Source of the DNA: an uncultured Bacteroides sp.
GTDB lineage: Bacteria > Bacteroidota > Bacteroidia > Bacteroidales > Bacteroidaceae
DNA: 64,000 nucleotides
Reading direction: 5' to 3'
Assembly (NCBI RefSeq): GCF_963666545.1
Contig: NZ_OY762899.1
Coordinates: 248,001-312,000 of the forward strand
Shown here: positions 56,405 to 64,000 of the stretch, piece by piece
How the letters are laid out: every line of letters begins with the position of its first letter
Position numbering within the stretch: position 1 is the first letter of the stretch
Position numbers and translations under genes: made by a program
Notes under the pieces: generated by a model
Told to the model about the DNA's origin: nothing
Seen by the model: the letters and a program-made list of their open reading frames with translations, nothing else
Database searches by the model: none

Positions 56405-57154
56405 ATGAACTATCTACGTATGAAAAAGCTTATATCATACCCACTATCAACAATTTACTACCTACTATTCGCTTGTTCGTTGCTAATATTTCATCCCATA
56501 CAGTGGATATGTTTCAATCTGTTTGGATACGATGCGCATAAAAAGAGTGTTGATATATTGAATTTTTTCTTGGTAGCCAACACCTATGTATTGGGAACAA
56601 CTTATAAAGTTGAAAACCTCGATTTGCTACCACAAGGAGTCCCGTTGATTATCTCAGCCAATCACCAAAGTTTATACGATATTCCTGCGATTATATGGTT
56701 TATGCGCAAAGTGCATCCCAAGTTTATCAGTAAGAAAGAATTAGCCAAAGGTATTCCCAGCATTTCATACAATTTGAATCATGGAGGATCAGCGGTTATC
56801 GACCGCAAAGATCCGAAGCAGAGTCTGCCTGCCATCAAACGAATAGCCGAATATGTTGAATCGAATAAGCGATCGGTGGTCATATTTCCCGAAGGCACTA
56901 GAAGTAAAACTGGTATTCCGAGGGCTTTTGCCGAAAATGGATTGAAGATATTATGCAAATATGCACCTTCAGCCTACATGGTTCCGCTAACTATTAATAA
57001 CTCCTGGAAAATGACAAAATGGGGACCTTTTCCTCTAGGTTTAGGAAATAAACTCACTTTTACAATTCACCCTCCTTTTGCAATAACAGGTATGCCGTTT
57101 TCTGAGATTTTCGAAAAAACAGAGAAAACAGTAATAGAAAGAATAAATAGCTAA
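56405..57154 (+). CDS. plsC: 1-acyl-sn-glycerol-3-phosphate acyltransferase (PlsC family)
   Basis: The 249-residue inner-membrane protein has one N-terminal hydrophobic helix (STIYYLLFACSLLIFHPIQW) and the acyltransferase signature: catalytic SANHQSLYD (NHxxxxD), VIDRKDPKQ and FPEGTRSKTG. It adds the second fatty acid in phospholipid synthesis. Start: ATG 56405; ATG 56420 (MKKLISYPLS) is equally plausible and removes five residues. It lies 107 bases before the desaturase gene. Confidence 0.92.
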   Translation: MNYLRMKKLISYPLSTIYYLLFACSLLIFHPIQWICFNLFGYDAHKKSVDILNFFLVANTYVLGTTYKVENLDLLPQGVPLIISANHQSLYDIPAIIWFMRKVHPKFISKKELAKGIPSISYNLNHGGSAVIDRKDPKQSLPAIKRIAEYVESNKRSVVIFPEGTRSKTGIPRAFAENGLKILCKYAPSAYMVPLTINNSWKMTKWGPFPLGLGNKLTFTIHPPFAITGMPFSEIFEKTEKTVIERINS

Positions 57155-57261
57155 CAGCAGACAACTCTGTTTAGTAATTAGCCCAAAGCTAAAATGCCAT
57201 TTTGCCGTTAGCTAGCTGATATTTTGCTCAATTTAATCATTTACAATAAAAATTACACTTA

Positions 57262-58257
57262 ATGCCAATAAAAAATGTCCGTTTAGAAGTAATGCACTTC
57301 TTAGAACAGAATATAGACGATTTTATCAGCCAATATTTAATCCCTGTTGAGAAAATATGGCAACCTACTGATTTTCTGCCCAATTCGCAAGAAGACACTT
57401 TCTTCGAAGACATAAGAGAATTACGAGAATTGGCTAAAGAGTTACCCTATGACTTCTGGGTAGTATTGGTAGGCGATACCATTACCGAAGAAGCTTTACC
57501 AACCTACGAATCATGGTTAATGGAAGTAGAAGGAATAGATAATGTAGATGGTGAAGCTCGCAACGGTTGGTCTAAGTGGATCAGGCATTGGACAGGAGAA
57601 GAAAATCGTCATGGCGATTTACTTAACAAGTATCTCTACCTCTCGGGGAGAGTGAATATGAAGGAAATAGAACGAACAACGCAATACCTTATAAACGATG
57701 GCTTTGATATCGGCACTGGACGCGACCCATATAAAAATTTCGTTTATACCAGCTTCCAAGAACTGGCTACCTTTGTATCTCATAACGGTATAGCCGAACT
57801 GGCAAAAAAAAGTAGTAATGAAAAGTTATCGCGTATTTGCAAACGCATTGCAGGGGACGAAATGAGACACCATCATGCATATAGCGAATTTGTAAATCGC
57901 ATCTTTGAAGTAGACCCTAGCGAAATGATGTTGGCTTTCAGCTATATGATGAAGCAAAAAATCGTTATGCCAGCTCATTTTTTGCGAGAATCAGGACAAA
58001 AAATAAGTAGTGCATTCGAACAGTTTTCCAATTCGGCACAACGCATCGGTGTATATACTACCAGTGATTATGTCGATATTATGCAAAAGTTGATCAATAA
58101 ATGGAAAATAGACAAAATACAGAACCTAACTGATGAAGCTGAACGTGCCAGAGATTACCTAATGAAACTACCAGCCCGTATGGCAAGAATATCGGAGCGA
58201 TTGATTATCCCTCCCGAGCCGTACATTTTTAAATGGGTGGTACCTGCAGTGAAATAG
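57262..58257 (+). CDS. Acyl-ACP desaturase (ferritin-like diiron type)
   Basis: The 331-residue soluble protein matches plant-type stearoyl-ACP desaturases: di-iron ligands in GEENRHGDLL (EENRH) and GDEMRHHHAYSEF (DEMRHH), with other helices typical of the ferritin-like fold. The enzyme introduces a double bond into acyl-ACP using O2 and reduced ferredoxin. In an expected anaerobe this is unexpected, so oxygen exposure or another oxidase-like role is possible. The gene sits next to plsC, in line with a lipid role. It ends at a strong terminator. Confidence 0.9.
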   Translation: MPIKNVRLEVMHFLEQNIDDFISQYLIPVEKIWQPTDFLPNSQEDTFFEDIRELRELAKELPYDFWVVLVGDTITEEALPTYESWLMEVEGIDNVDGEARNGWSKWIRHWTGEENRHGDLLNKYLYLSGRVNMKEIERTTQYLINDGFDIGTGRDPYKNFVYTSFQELATFVSHNGIAELAKKSSNEKLSRICKRIAGDEMRHHHAYSEFVNRIFEVDPSEMMLAFSYMMKQKIVMPAHFLRESGQKISSAFEQFSNSAQRIGVYTTSDYVDIMQKLINKWKIDKIQNLTDEAERARDYLMKLPARMARISERLIIPPEPYIFKWVVPAVK

Positions 58258-58343
58258 TAGTTATTCTATGTATGGCAAAACTTCAAGAATATGAAGAATC
58301 GAACTTAACTACGGGGTGTGTTTGGTAAAAAAGCTTAGTTAAA

Positions 58344-58390
58344 AAATAAGCGGGAATTTCCTTTAGAGGGATTCCCGCTTATTTCTATAT
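58344..58390. terminator. Bidirectional terminator between desaturase and NMO genes
   Basis: A 14-bp perfect stem (58344-58357 with 58371-58384) with A runs on the left and T runs on the right serves both convergent genes. Confidence 0.85.
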
Positions 58391-58406
58391 GATAATAACG
58401 AAAGCT

Positions 58407-59492
58407 TTATTTTTTTCTTGAGAAAAACTCTTTTTCTTTCCACTCTTTCATTAAACCAGAGATAGTCTCTTTCACACTCATAATCTGAGTAGCTCTATAA
58501 GCATTTGCTCCGGCAAAAGCATAACCATTATTGAAGTTACCTTTGAAAGCACTGTAAAGAGCCAACATGATGCAATAAGGACTTTTAGATATATCACACG
58601 TTTTGATGCAATGAAAAGGACAAGTTTTGGGTTGCTTAATTCCTTCTTTCACTTGCTGGATAAAAGAGCTGAGAATGGCTCGGCCAGGCATGCCAACCGG
58701 ACTTTTAATGATTTCAATATCTATTTCCTTAGCGTTGAGGTATTGCTCCTTGAAGGCATAAGAGGCATCACACTCATTCGTGGTGACAAATCGGGTTCCT
58801 AACTGTACTCCTGAAGCACCAAGTTGCATCATGCGGTAGATATCTGCACCCGTATAGATCCCTCCAGCTGCTATAACAGGTATCTTCTTATTGTATTTCT
58901 CCTCAAATAGAGATACTTCAGCAACTACCTGTGGGAGAATTTCTTCCAAAGAAAAGTGCTCGTCCATAATTTGGCTTTCTTTGAATCCAAGGTGACCACC
59001 TGCCTTAGGACCTTCTACAACGACAGCATCCGGTAGATAGTTATAATGGCTCATCCACTTTTCGCAGATAATTCTTACTGCACGAGCAGAAGACACAATA
59101 GGCACCAACTTTGTAGTACTATCCTTTTCCAAATAGCTAGGTAAATCGAGTGGAAGACCTGCTCCACTGAATATGATATCTACTTTCTCTGCAATAGCTA
59201 TTCTTGCCATGTCGGCAAAGTTTGTCATAGCAACCATTACATTGACTCCGATAATTCCTTTTCCTTTTGCACGCGCTCTTCTGATCTCTTCCTTGAGGCC
59301 TAAGATACTAGCTTCAAGAAAATTAGCAGATAGTTTATTGTATAAAAGTCCTAAACCTGCACTGGAAATAACCCCAATGCCACCTTCATTGGCTACAGCT
59401 GATGCCAAGCCAGATAAAGAGACGCCAACACCCATTCCACCTTGAATAATAGGGATACGAGCCTTTAGGTCTCCAATAGTCAATATTTTCAT
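58407..59492 (-). CDS. Nitronate monooxygenase family (FMN-dependent) protein
   Basis: The 361-residue TIM-barrel flavoprotein has the NMO/2-nitropropane dioxygenase pattern: IQGGMGVGVSLSGLASAVAN, VEGPKAGGHLG and IAAGGIYTGADIYRMMQLGA (FMN phosphate loop). Near the C-terminus lies a cysteine cluster (CPFHCIKTC and PYC) seen in anaerobe homologues. The family oxidises nitroalkanes or reduces enoyl-CoAs (FabK-like); the substrate here is not clear. It lies alone between two convergent or divergent neighbours. Confidence 0.9.
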   Translation of the reverse strand: MKILTIGDLKARIPIIQGGMGVGVSLSGLASAVANEGGIGVISSAGLGLLYNKLSANFLEASILGLKEEIRRARAKGKGIIGVNVMVAMTNFADMARIAIAEKVDIIFSGAGLPLDLPSYLEKDSTTKLVPIVSSARAVRIICEKWMSHYNYLPDAVVVEGPKAGGHLGFKESQIMDEHFSLEEILPQVVAEVSLFEEKYNKKIPVIAAGGIYTGADIYRMMQLGASGVQLGTRFVTTNECDASYAFKEQYLNAKEIDIEIIKSPVGMPGRAILSSFIQQVKEGIKQPKTCPFHCIKTCDISKSPYCIMLALYSAFKGNFNNGYAFAGANAYRATQIMSVKETISGLMKEWKEKEFFSRKK

Positions 59493-59631
59493 TTATAATG
59501 TTATTAAATACGGGTGTAAAGGTACTATATTATAAAACAGAAATTGGTAGAAGATAGCAATTAAAATAAGTTATAAGATTTTCCAGCTTGTACTATTCTA
59601 CTTTTAGTAGGATTATTAGTCTCAATTGTTT

Positions 59632-59639
59632 TATATTTG
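59632..59639 (+). promoter_or_regulatory. Putative -7 box for the YiiX-like gene
   Basis: TATATTTG, exact match, 47 bases upstream of the ATG. Confidence 0.5.
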
Positions 59640-59686
59640 CGTCCTAAATCACCATAGTTCATTAAAAATTCAATCTAATACTGCAT

Positions 59687-60313
59687 ATGAAACTATTATT
59701 CATCACCCTCTTCTCCTTGGTATATCCCGGAGTAGAACACTTCAAATTACAGAATGGCGATCTTATCTTTCAAGAGTCATGTAATGGTAAGATTGGCAAT
59801 GCCATTAAGAGTGTAACATCTAGTGCAGATAACTATAACTTTACGCATGTAGGCATGGTCTATATCAAAGAGAACGATAGCATCTATGTGATTGAAGCAA
59901 CTCATCCAAAAGTCAAAATCACTCCTCTATCAGAATATCTATATCCGGCAGATGAAAAGGAGTGTTATCCCAAATCAGTTGTGGGCAGGTTAAAAAGTGA
60001 ATATCAGCATTGCATCCCTAAGGCGATAGAAGAAGCGCTACCATTAGTGGGCAAAGAGTACGATTATAGTTATGATTTGAAGAACGACAAGTATTATTGC
60101 TCGGAACTAATATACCTTATTTTATTGAAAGCTAATGATGGAATTCCGGTATTCCCTCTCAATGAAATGACTTTCAAATCGAAAACAACGAAAGAGTTCT
60201 TGCCTGACTGGGTGGAGTACTTTAAAAAATTGAACGTGCCTATTCCTGAGGGAGAACCGGGAATCAATCCGGGAGCTATGTCAAAAGCAGATGTAATAGA
60301 TATCGTTCACTAA
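59687..60313 (+). CDS. YiiX-like (NlpC/P60-superfamily, permuted papain) cysteine hydrolase
   Basis: The 208-residue protein has a short hydrophobic N-terminus (MKLLFITLFSLVYPGVEHF) that may be a signal peptide. The YiiX/YebB circularly permuted papain fold is indicated by LQNGDLIFQES, the catalytic His in NFTHVGMV and the catalytic Cys in KYYCSELIY, with a helix after it. Such proteins may cleave lipids or peptidoglycan peptides; the substrate is unproven. It is monocistronic. Confidence 0.85.
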   Translation: MKLLFITLFSLVYPGVEHFKLQNGDLIFQESCNGKIGNAIKSVTSSADNYNFTHVGMVYIKENDSIYVIEATHPKVKITPLSEYLYPADEKECYPKSVVGRLKSEYQHCIPKAIEEALPLVGKEYDYSYDLKNDKYYCSELIYLILLKANDGIPVFPLNEMTFKSKTTKEFLPDWVEYFKKLNVPIPEGEPGINPGAMSKADVIDIVH

Positions 60314-60540
60314 AAAAAGACGGTACCTCGATTCTCATCGCAGTACCGCCACAACACAAACACAAAATAAAACACGACAAAACTACTATGCAATTAACCT
60401 GTCTATGCTATGAAAGCATAAGTGACAATTACAAATATTCGCATACACGTAATCAGTTCAGGTGACTTGCATCAATAAAACATATCTTAATTCCGTTTTG
60501 TTTACTTCACAATCGTTAATTAATGCTAATAGAAAAGTTG

Positions 60541-61575
60541 CTATTGAATACCTTTTTCACGTAGCTTAAGCTGCCAAGCCCATGCAGAGCGCAATGTGTC
60601 TTCTATAGAGGTCTCGGCTTTCCACCCAAGTTCGGTATTGGCATAATCCGGATTTGCCCAAACTTTCTCAATATCCCCTGCACGTCGGCCTACGATCTGA
60701 TAATTGAGTTTCACCCCTGTAGCTTGCTCAAAGACACTAATCAACTCTAAAACAGAAAGACCACGGCCGGTGCCGATGTTAAAGGTCTCTACTTTCGCCT
60801 TTTGTTTTTGTTGAAGGATACGGGCAATGGCTACAACATGTGCTTTAGCCAAATCGACCACGTTAATAAAGTCTCTGACGCATGATCCGTCGGGGGTATT
60901 ATAATCATCGCCAAAAACATTCAGTTTTTCGCGGATACCAATAGCCGTTTGAGTGAGATATGGAATGAGATTCTGAGGAACTCCATTGGGTAACTCTCCC
61001 AGTAATGTAGTCGGATGGGCTCCTATCGGATTGAAGTAACGCAAAAGGATAGCACTGATGGGAGCACCTGAAGCGATGGTATCGCAAATGATTTCTTCAT
61101 TGATCTGTTTAGTGTTTCCGTAGGGAGATTCGGCTTTCTTGATAGGAGCTTGCTCGGTCACGGGAAGCTCATCGGGTTGGCCATAAACGGTACATGAAGA
61201 AGAGAATACGATTCCTCCTACGTGATGTTTAGGCATCAGTTCGAGAAGATTGATCAGTGAAAGTAAGTTGTTGCGGTAGTAGAGCAATGGCTTTTGAACA
61301 GATTCACCTACTGCTTTGCTAGCCGCGAAGTGAATAATTGCTTTGATGCCAGCATATTTAGCGAATAGTGCATCCATGCCTTTAAGATCTAAGCAATCGA
61401 TTTGTTCGAAAGCCGGACGAATGCCGGACACTTTTTCAATATTATCTACCACATCGGCACTAGAGTTGGACAGGTTATCGGCTATGATAACTTCGTATCC
61501 ACTATTTTGCAGTTCTACCACGGTATGCGAGCCGATATAGCCCGTACCACCAGTAACAAGTATTCTTTCCTTCAT
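60541..61575 (-). CDS. galE: UDP-glucose 4-epimerase GalE
   Basis: The 344-residue SDR enzyme interconverts UDP-glucose and UDP-galactose for polysaccharide synthesis. It has the NAD-binding GGTGYIG (residues 9-15), the catalytic SSSCTVYG serine region, the YGNTK (YxxxK) motif, a VFGDDYNTPDGSCVRDFINV region and a sugar-binding segment near GRRAGDIEKVWANP. Length and motifs are standard. It is divergent from map. Confidence 0.95.
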   Translation of the reverse strand: MKERILVTGGTGYIGSHTVVELQNSGYEVIIADNLSNSSADVVDNIEKVSGIRPAFEQIDCLDLKGMDALFAKYAGIKAIIHFAASKAVGESVQKPLLYYRNNLLSLINLLELMPKHHVGGIVFSSSCTVYGQPDELPVTEQAPIKKAESPYGNTKQINEEIICDTIASGAPISAILLRYFNPIGAHPTTLLGELPNGVPQNLIPYLTQTAIGIREKLNVFGDDYNTPDGSCVRDFINVVDLAKAHVVAIARILQQKQKAKVETFNIGTGRGLSVLELISVFEQATGVKLNYQIVGRRAGDIEKVWANPDYANTELGWKAETSIEDTLRSAWAWQLKLREKGIQ

Positions 61576-61616
61576 AATAAATAAATGTATTAATCTTCGG
61601 TTATTTTCACCGATGG

Positions 61617-61624
61617 CAAAGATA
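61617..61624 (-). promoter_or_regulatory. Putative -7 box for galE
   Basis: TATCTTTG on the minus strand, 41 bases before the galE ATG. Confidence 0.5.
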
Positions 61625-61785
61625 GTAGATTATTTTTTTAATCGCCAGTTTTTTCTTTATCTATATGGCAATTTTCACTGCGTACTATTGGAAAAAAAGG
61701 TTGCCAACAAACAAATAGTTGCGCCACAATGTATAATTTAAAATAAATATGTATCAACGAACAGGCTAAAACGAAAATAAAAGTT

Positions 61786-61793
61786 TATTTTTG
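61786..61793 (+). promoter_or_regulatory. Putative -7 box for map
   Basis: TATTTTTG, exact match, 21 bases upstream of the map ATG. Confidence 0.5.
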
Positions 61794-61814
61794 TTTTAAG
61801 AAAGAATAATTAAT

Positions 61815-62672
61815 ATGATGAAAAAGCTATTGAAGGGAGGCCGATTTACTCCTGAAAACTATTCGGCAGAGATTGAAGATAAAATTCAAAAATACAGAAA
61901 ACTAGGTTATAAACTCCCTCCAAGAAGGGTTATTAGAACTCCGGAACAAATTGAAGGTATTCGAGAAAGTGCCAAGATAAACACTGGTGTATTGGATTGT
62001 GTGGCTGCTAATATCCGCGAGGGTATGTCTACAGCAGAAATAGATAAGCTGGTATATGACTATACTGTGGGCCATGGGGCAATTCCTGCTCCGCTCAATT
62101 ATGAAGGTTTTCCCAAAAGTGTATGTACTTCAATCAATGAAGTGGTGTGCCACGGCATCCCAAGCGAGAAAGAAATTCTGCGCAACGGAGACATTGTGAA
62201 CGTAGATGTATCGACTATCCTAAACGGATATTTTTCGGATGCATCGCGCATGTTTATGATTGGCGAAGTGAGCCCCGACAAGAAAAAACTAGTAGAGGTA
62301 ACCAAAGAGTGCCTGGAGATAGGAATAGCAGCAGCTCAACCCTGGGCTCGTTTAGGAGATGTAGGTGCGGCTATCCAAGAGCATGCGGAGAAAAATGGCT
62401 TTAGCGTGGTGCGTGATCTTTGCGGACATGGTGTGGGAATAGAGTTTCATGAGTCACCGGATGTAGAGCACTTTGGACGTAGAGGAACGGGGACGATGAT
62501 TCTACCGGGCATGACGTTCACCATCGAACCAATGATTAATATGGGAGCTTACAATGTCTTCATTAACCAAGCCGATGGATGGACGGTTCTGACAGATGAT
62601 GGACTTCCTTCTGCACAATGGGAGAAAATGCTACTGATTACTGAAACTGGCAATGAGATCTTGACTTATTAA
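61815..62672 (+). CDS. map: Methionine aminopeptidase, type I
   Basis: Map removes the initiator methionine from new proteins. The 285-residue enzyme carries the five metal ligands: Asp in VNVDVST, Asp in YFSDASR, His in GHGVGIEFHESP, Glu in TIEPMIN and Glu in LITETGN. A basic N-terminal extension of about 40 residues (MMKKLLKGGRFTPENYSAEI) precedes the catalytic domain, which starts near RTPEQIEGIRESAK. ATG at 61818 would drop one residue. A terminator follows. Confidence 0.95.
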   Translation: MMKKLLKGGRFTPENYSAEIEDKIQKYRKLGYKLPPRRVIRTPEQIEGIRESAKINTGVLDCVAANIREGMSTAEIDKLVYDYTVGHGAIPAPLNYEGFPKSVCTSINEVVCHGIPSEKEILRNGDIVNVDVSTILNGYFSDASRMFMIGEVSPDKKKLVEVTKECLEIGIAAAQPWARLGDVGAAIQEHAEKNGFSVVRDLCGHGVGIEFHESPDVEHFGRRGTGTMILPGMTFTIEPMINMGAYNVFINQADGWTVLTDDGLPSAQWEKMLLITETGNEILTY

Positions 62673-62679
62673 TAAAATC

Positions 62680-62726
62680 AGGCATCTATTGAACCTACAA
62701 GAGGGTTCAATGGATGCCTATCTCTT
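62680..62726 (+). terminator. Terminator of map
   Basis: AGGCATC-ATTGAACC pairs with GGTTCAAT-GATGCCT, one bulge, about 15 bp, with a 7-base loop and a TCTCTT tract. Confidence 0.75.
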
Positions 62727-62879
62727 AATATAATAATGAGTAGTAGAATATTGGATTTGATATTTCACTACTCATTATTTATAGCATTTACAAGAATAGA
62801 CTTCTGTATAAACTAACGATGGATAATAATCGGTTTCGGAAGCTCTAAAAATGATATAATTTATCCCCTACTCTAATTT

Positions 62880-64000
62880 ATGGAATTAGCTTTATTAGTA
62901 CTAAATGCGGTTATCCTCATCATTTTACTGATCGCTTCACTAACCAAGAGTGGCGGTAAACAGACGGATCAATTACAAGCGGCACTACGCCAACAGATGC
63001 AGGAGAATCGGGAAGAGCTTAGCCGCAGTATCCGTGAATTGCGCATGGAAGTGACTCAAACGCTGAATCAAAGTATGCAGCAGTTGCAAGATGCCATGCA
63101 TAAGAACATGCTTACTACGGGAGAATTACAGCGACAAAAGTTTGATATGATGACTCGGCAACAGGAACAACTCATTCTGTCGACTGAGAAACGATTGGAC
63201 GATATGCGGTTGATGGTAGAGGAAAAACTACAAAAAACATTAAATGAACGCATTGGTCAGTCGTTTGAAATAGTTCGTACCCAACTCGAGAATGTACAAC
63301 GAGGACTAGGTGAAATGAAGTCATTGGCTCAAGATGTTGGCGGACTGAAGAAAGTGCTGAGCAATGTAAAGATGCGGGGAACTTTCGGTGAAGTGCAACT
63401 AGGTGCTCTGCTTGAACAAATGATGAGTCCGGAGCAATATGACGCTAACGTAAAAACGAAAAAGAGTGGTACCGAGTTTGTGGAATATGCCATCAAACTT
63501 CCCGGTAAAGATGATGATAACAACACAGTGTACCTGCCTATAGATGCTAAATTCCCCAAAGATATATATGAGCAATATTATGACGCTTTTGAAGCAGGCG
63601 ATGCTATTCTGATAGAATCTTCGGGCAGGCAGTTGGAAGTAACCATCAAAAAAATGGCAAAGGATATTCATGATAAATACATTGATCCTCCCTACACTAC
63701 CGATTTCGCCATTTTATTTCTTCCTTTCGAAAGTATTTATGCCGAGGTTATTCGTCGCACGGCATTAGTCGAAGCATTACAACGAGAATATAAGGTTGTA
63801 GTGACCGGACCTACTACTTTGGGTGCTATACTCAACAGTTTGCAAATGGGTTTCCGCACTCTGGCTATTCAGAAGCGCACTAGTGAAGTGTGGACGGTGC
63901 TTGGAGCTGTAAAAACAGAGTTTGGCAAGTTTGGTGGTTTACTGGAGAAGGTACAAAAAAATCTTCAGAGTGCCGGTGATCAATTGGAAGAAGTGATAGG
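62880..64000 (+). CDS. rmuC: DNA recombination protein RmuC, 5' part (runs off the window)
   Basis: From ATG 62880 the frame remains open to the last base, about 373 residues, so the 3' end is missing. It begins with one transmembrane helix (LALLVLNAVILIILLIASL), then a coiled coil (residues about 30-150), then the RmuC nuclease-like domain with MRGTFGEVQLGALLEQM, IDAKFPKDIYEQYYDAF, LPFESIYAEVI and TTLGAILNSLQMGF. RmuC limits inversions between short repeats and is annotated as a PD-(D/E)XK-like nuclease. It follows map by 207 bases. Confidence 0.95.
   Translation, partial: MELALLVLNAVILIILLIASLTKSGGKQTDQLQAALRQQMQENREELSRSIRELRMEVTQTLNQSMQQLQDAMHKNMLTTGELQRQKFDMMTRQQEQLILSTEKRLDDMRLMVEEKLQKTLNERIGQSFEIVRTQLENVQRGLGEMKSLAQDVGGLKKVLSNVKMRGTFGEVQLGALLEQMMSPEQYDANVKTKKSGTEFVEYAIKLPGKDDDNNTVYLPIDAKFPKDIYEQYYDAFEAGDAILIESSGRQLEVTIKKMAKDIHDKYIDPPYTTDFAILFLPFESIYAEVIRRTALVEALQREYKVVVTGPTTLGAILNSLQMGFRTLAIQKRTSEVWTVLGAVKTEFGKFGGLLEKVQKNLQSAGDQLEEVI

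Overview
The window looks like a chromosomal segment of a Bacteroides-type organism (Bacteroidales). The evidence is the gene set and order (rpmB-rpmG-DUF4295-ftsY-rimO, a complete bat aerotolerance operon, pyrK-pyrD, a eukaryote-type prolyl-tRNA synthetase), an AT-leaning composition, a general lack of strong Shine-Dalgarno sites, and repeated promoter boxes matching the Bacteroides -7 element TAnnTTTG. I see no prophage, integrative element, intact insertion sequence, CRISPR array or rRNA. The species cannot be fixed from sequence alone.

Layout. 1-2.3 kb: the 3' end of a trehalose-6-phosphate phosphatase facing a GH15 glucoamylase/trehalase-like enzyme. 2.3-6.9 kb: a TamB-like envelope protein, divergent from tsaD-cinA. 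9.3-12.4 kb: ribosomal proteins L28, L33 and DUF4295, then ftsY-rimO. 12.5-14 kb: two HU-family genes, the second a membrane-anchored HU-LysM fusion. 14.3-22.9 kb: an eight-gene MoxR/DUF58/bat operon (two VWA proteins, two TPR proteins, a BatD protein), followed by a small HTH protein and a DUF2007-Usp-Usp protein. 24.6 kb: two tandem tRNA-Arg(ACG) genes. 24.8-32 kb, minus strand: a patatin/outer-membrane-barrel lipase, HtpG and ClpC. 32.5-36.3 kb: gyrA and a TPR protein. 36.6-45.9 kb: dapA, ligA, trmD, pyrD/pyrK, an XRE regulator, a 1 kb AT-rich gene desert, holA and AMP nucleosidase. 45.9-49.9 kb: an orphan HsdR-N-like nuclease, a zinc-ribbon coiled-coil protein, Nif3, a frameshifted small lipoprotein, and VOC and GNAT proteins. 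50-55.6 kb: the agmatine-to-putrescine pair aguA-aguB, proS, yccF and a dicarboxylate/amino-acid symporter. 56.4-64 kb: plsC-like acyltransferase, acyl-ACP desaturase, nitronate monooxygenase family protein, a YiiX-like cysteine hydrolase, galE, map and the 5' part of rmuC.

Most genes are core housekeeping: translation and protein targeting (L28/L33, FtsY, RimO, TsaD, TrmD, ProS, Map), DNA replication and repair (GyrA, LigA, HolA, RmuC), proteostasis (HtpG, ClpC), pyrimidine, lysine and polyamine synthesis (PyrDK, DapA, AguAB), and envelope biogenesis (TamB, patatin-barrel, PlsC). The bat operon probably forms one membrane-associated complex made of a MoxR ATPase, VWA proteins and periplasmic TPR/SH3 proteins.

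The least expected signals are mostly non-coding or structural. Two intergenic hairpins are unrelated in sequence but share one architecture: 22-bp direct units plus one inverted unit. The tRNA-Arg pair appears to replace the universal G19-C56 contact with A19-U56. A small lipoprotein gene is broken by a single extra T in a T10 run. An HU-LysM membrane fusion sits directly behind a soluble HU gene. I did not find a clearly new multi-gene defence or mobile system.
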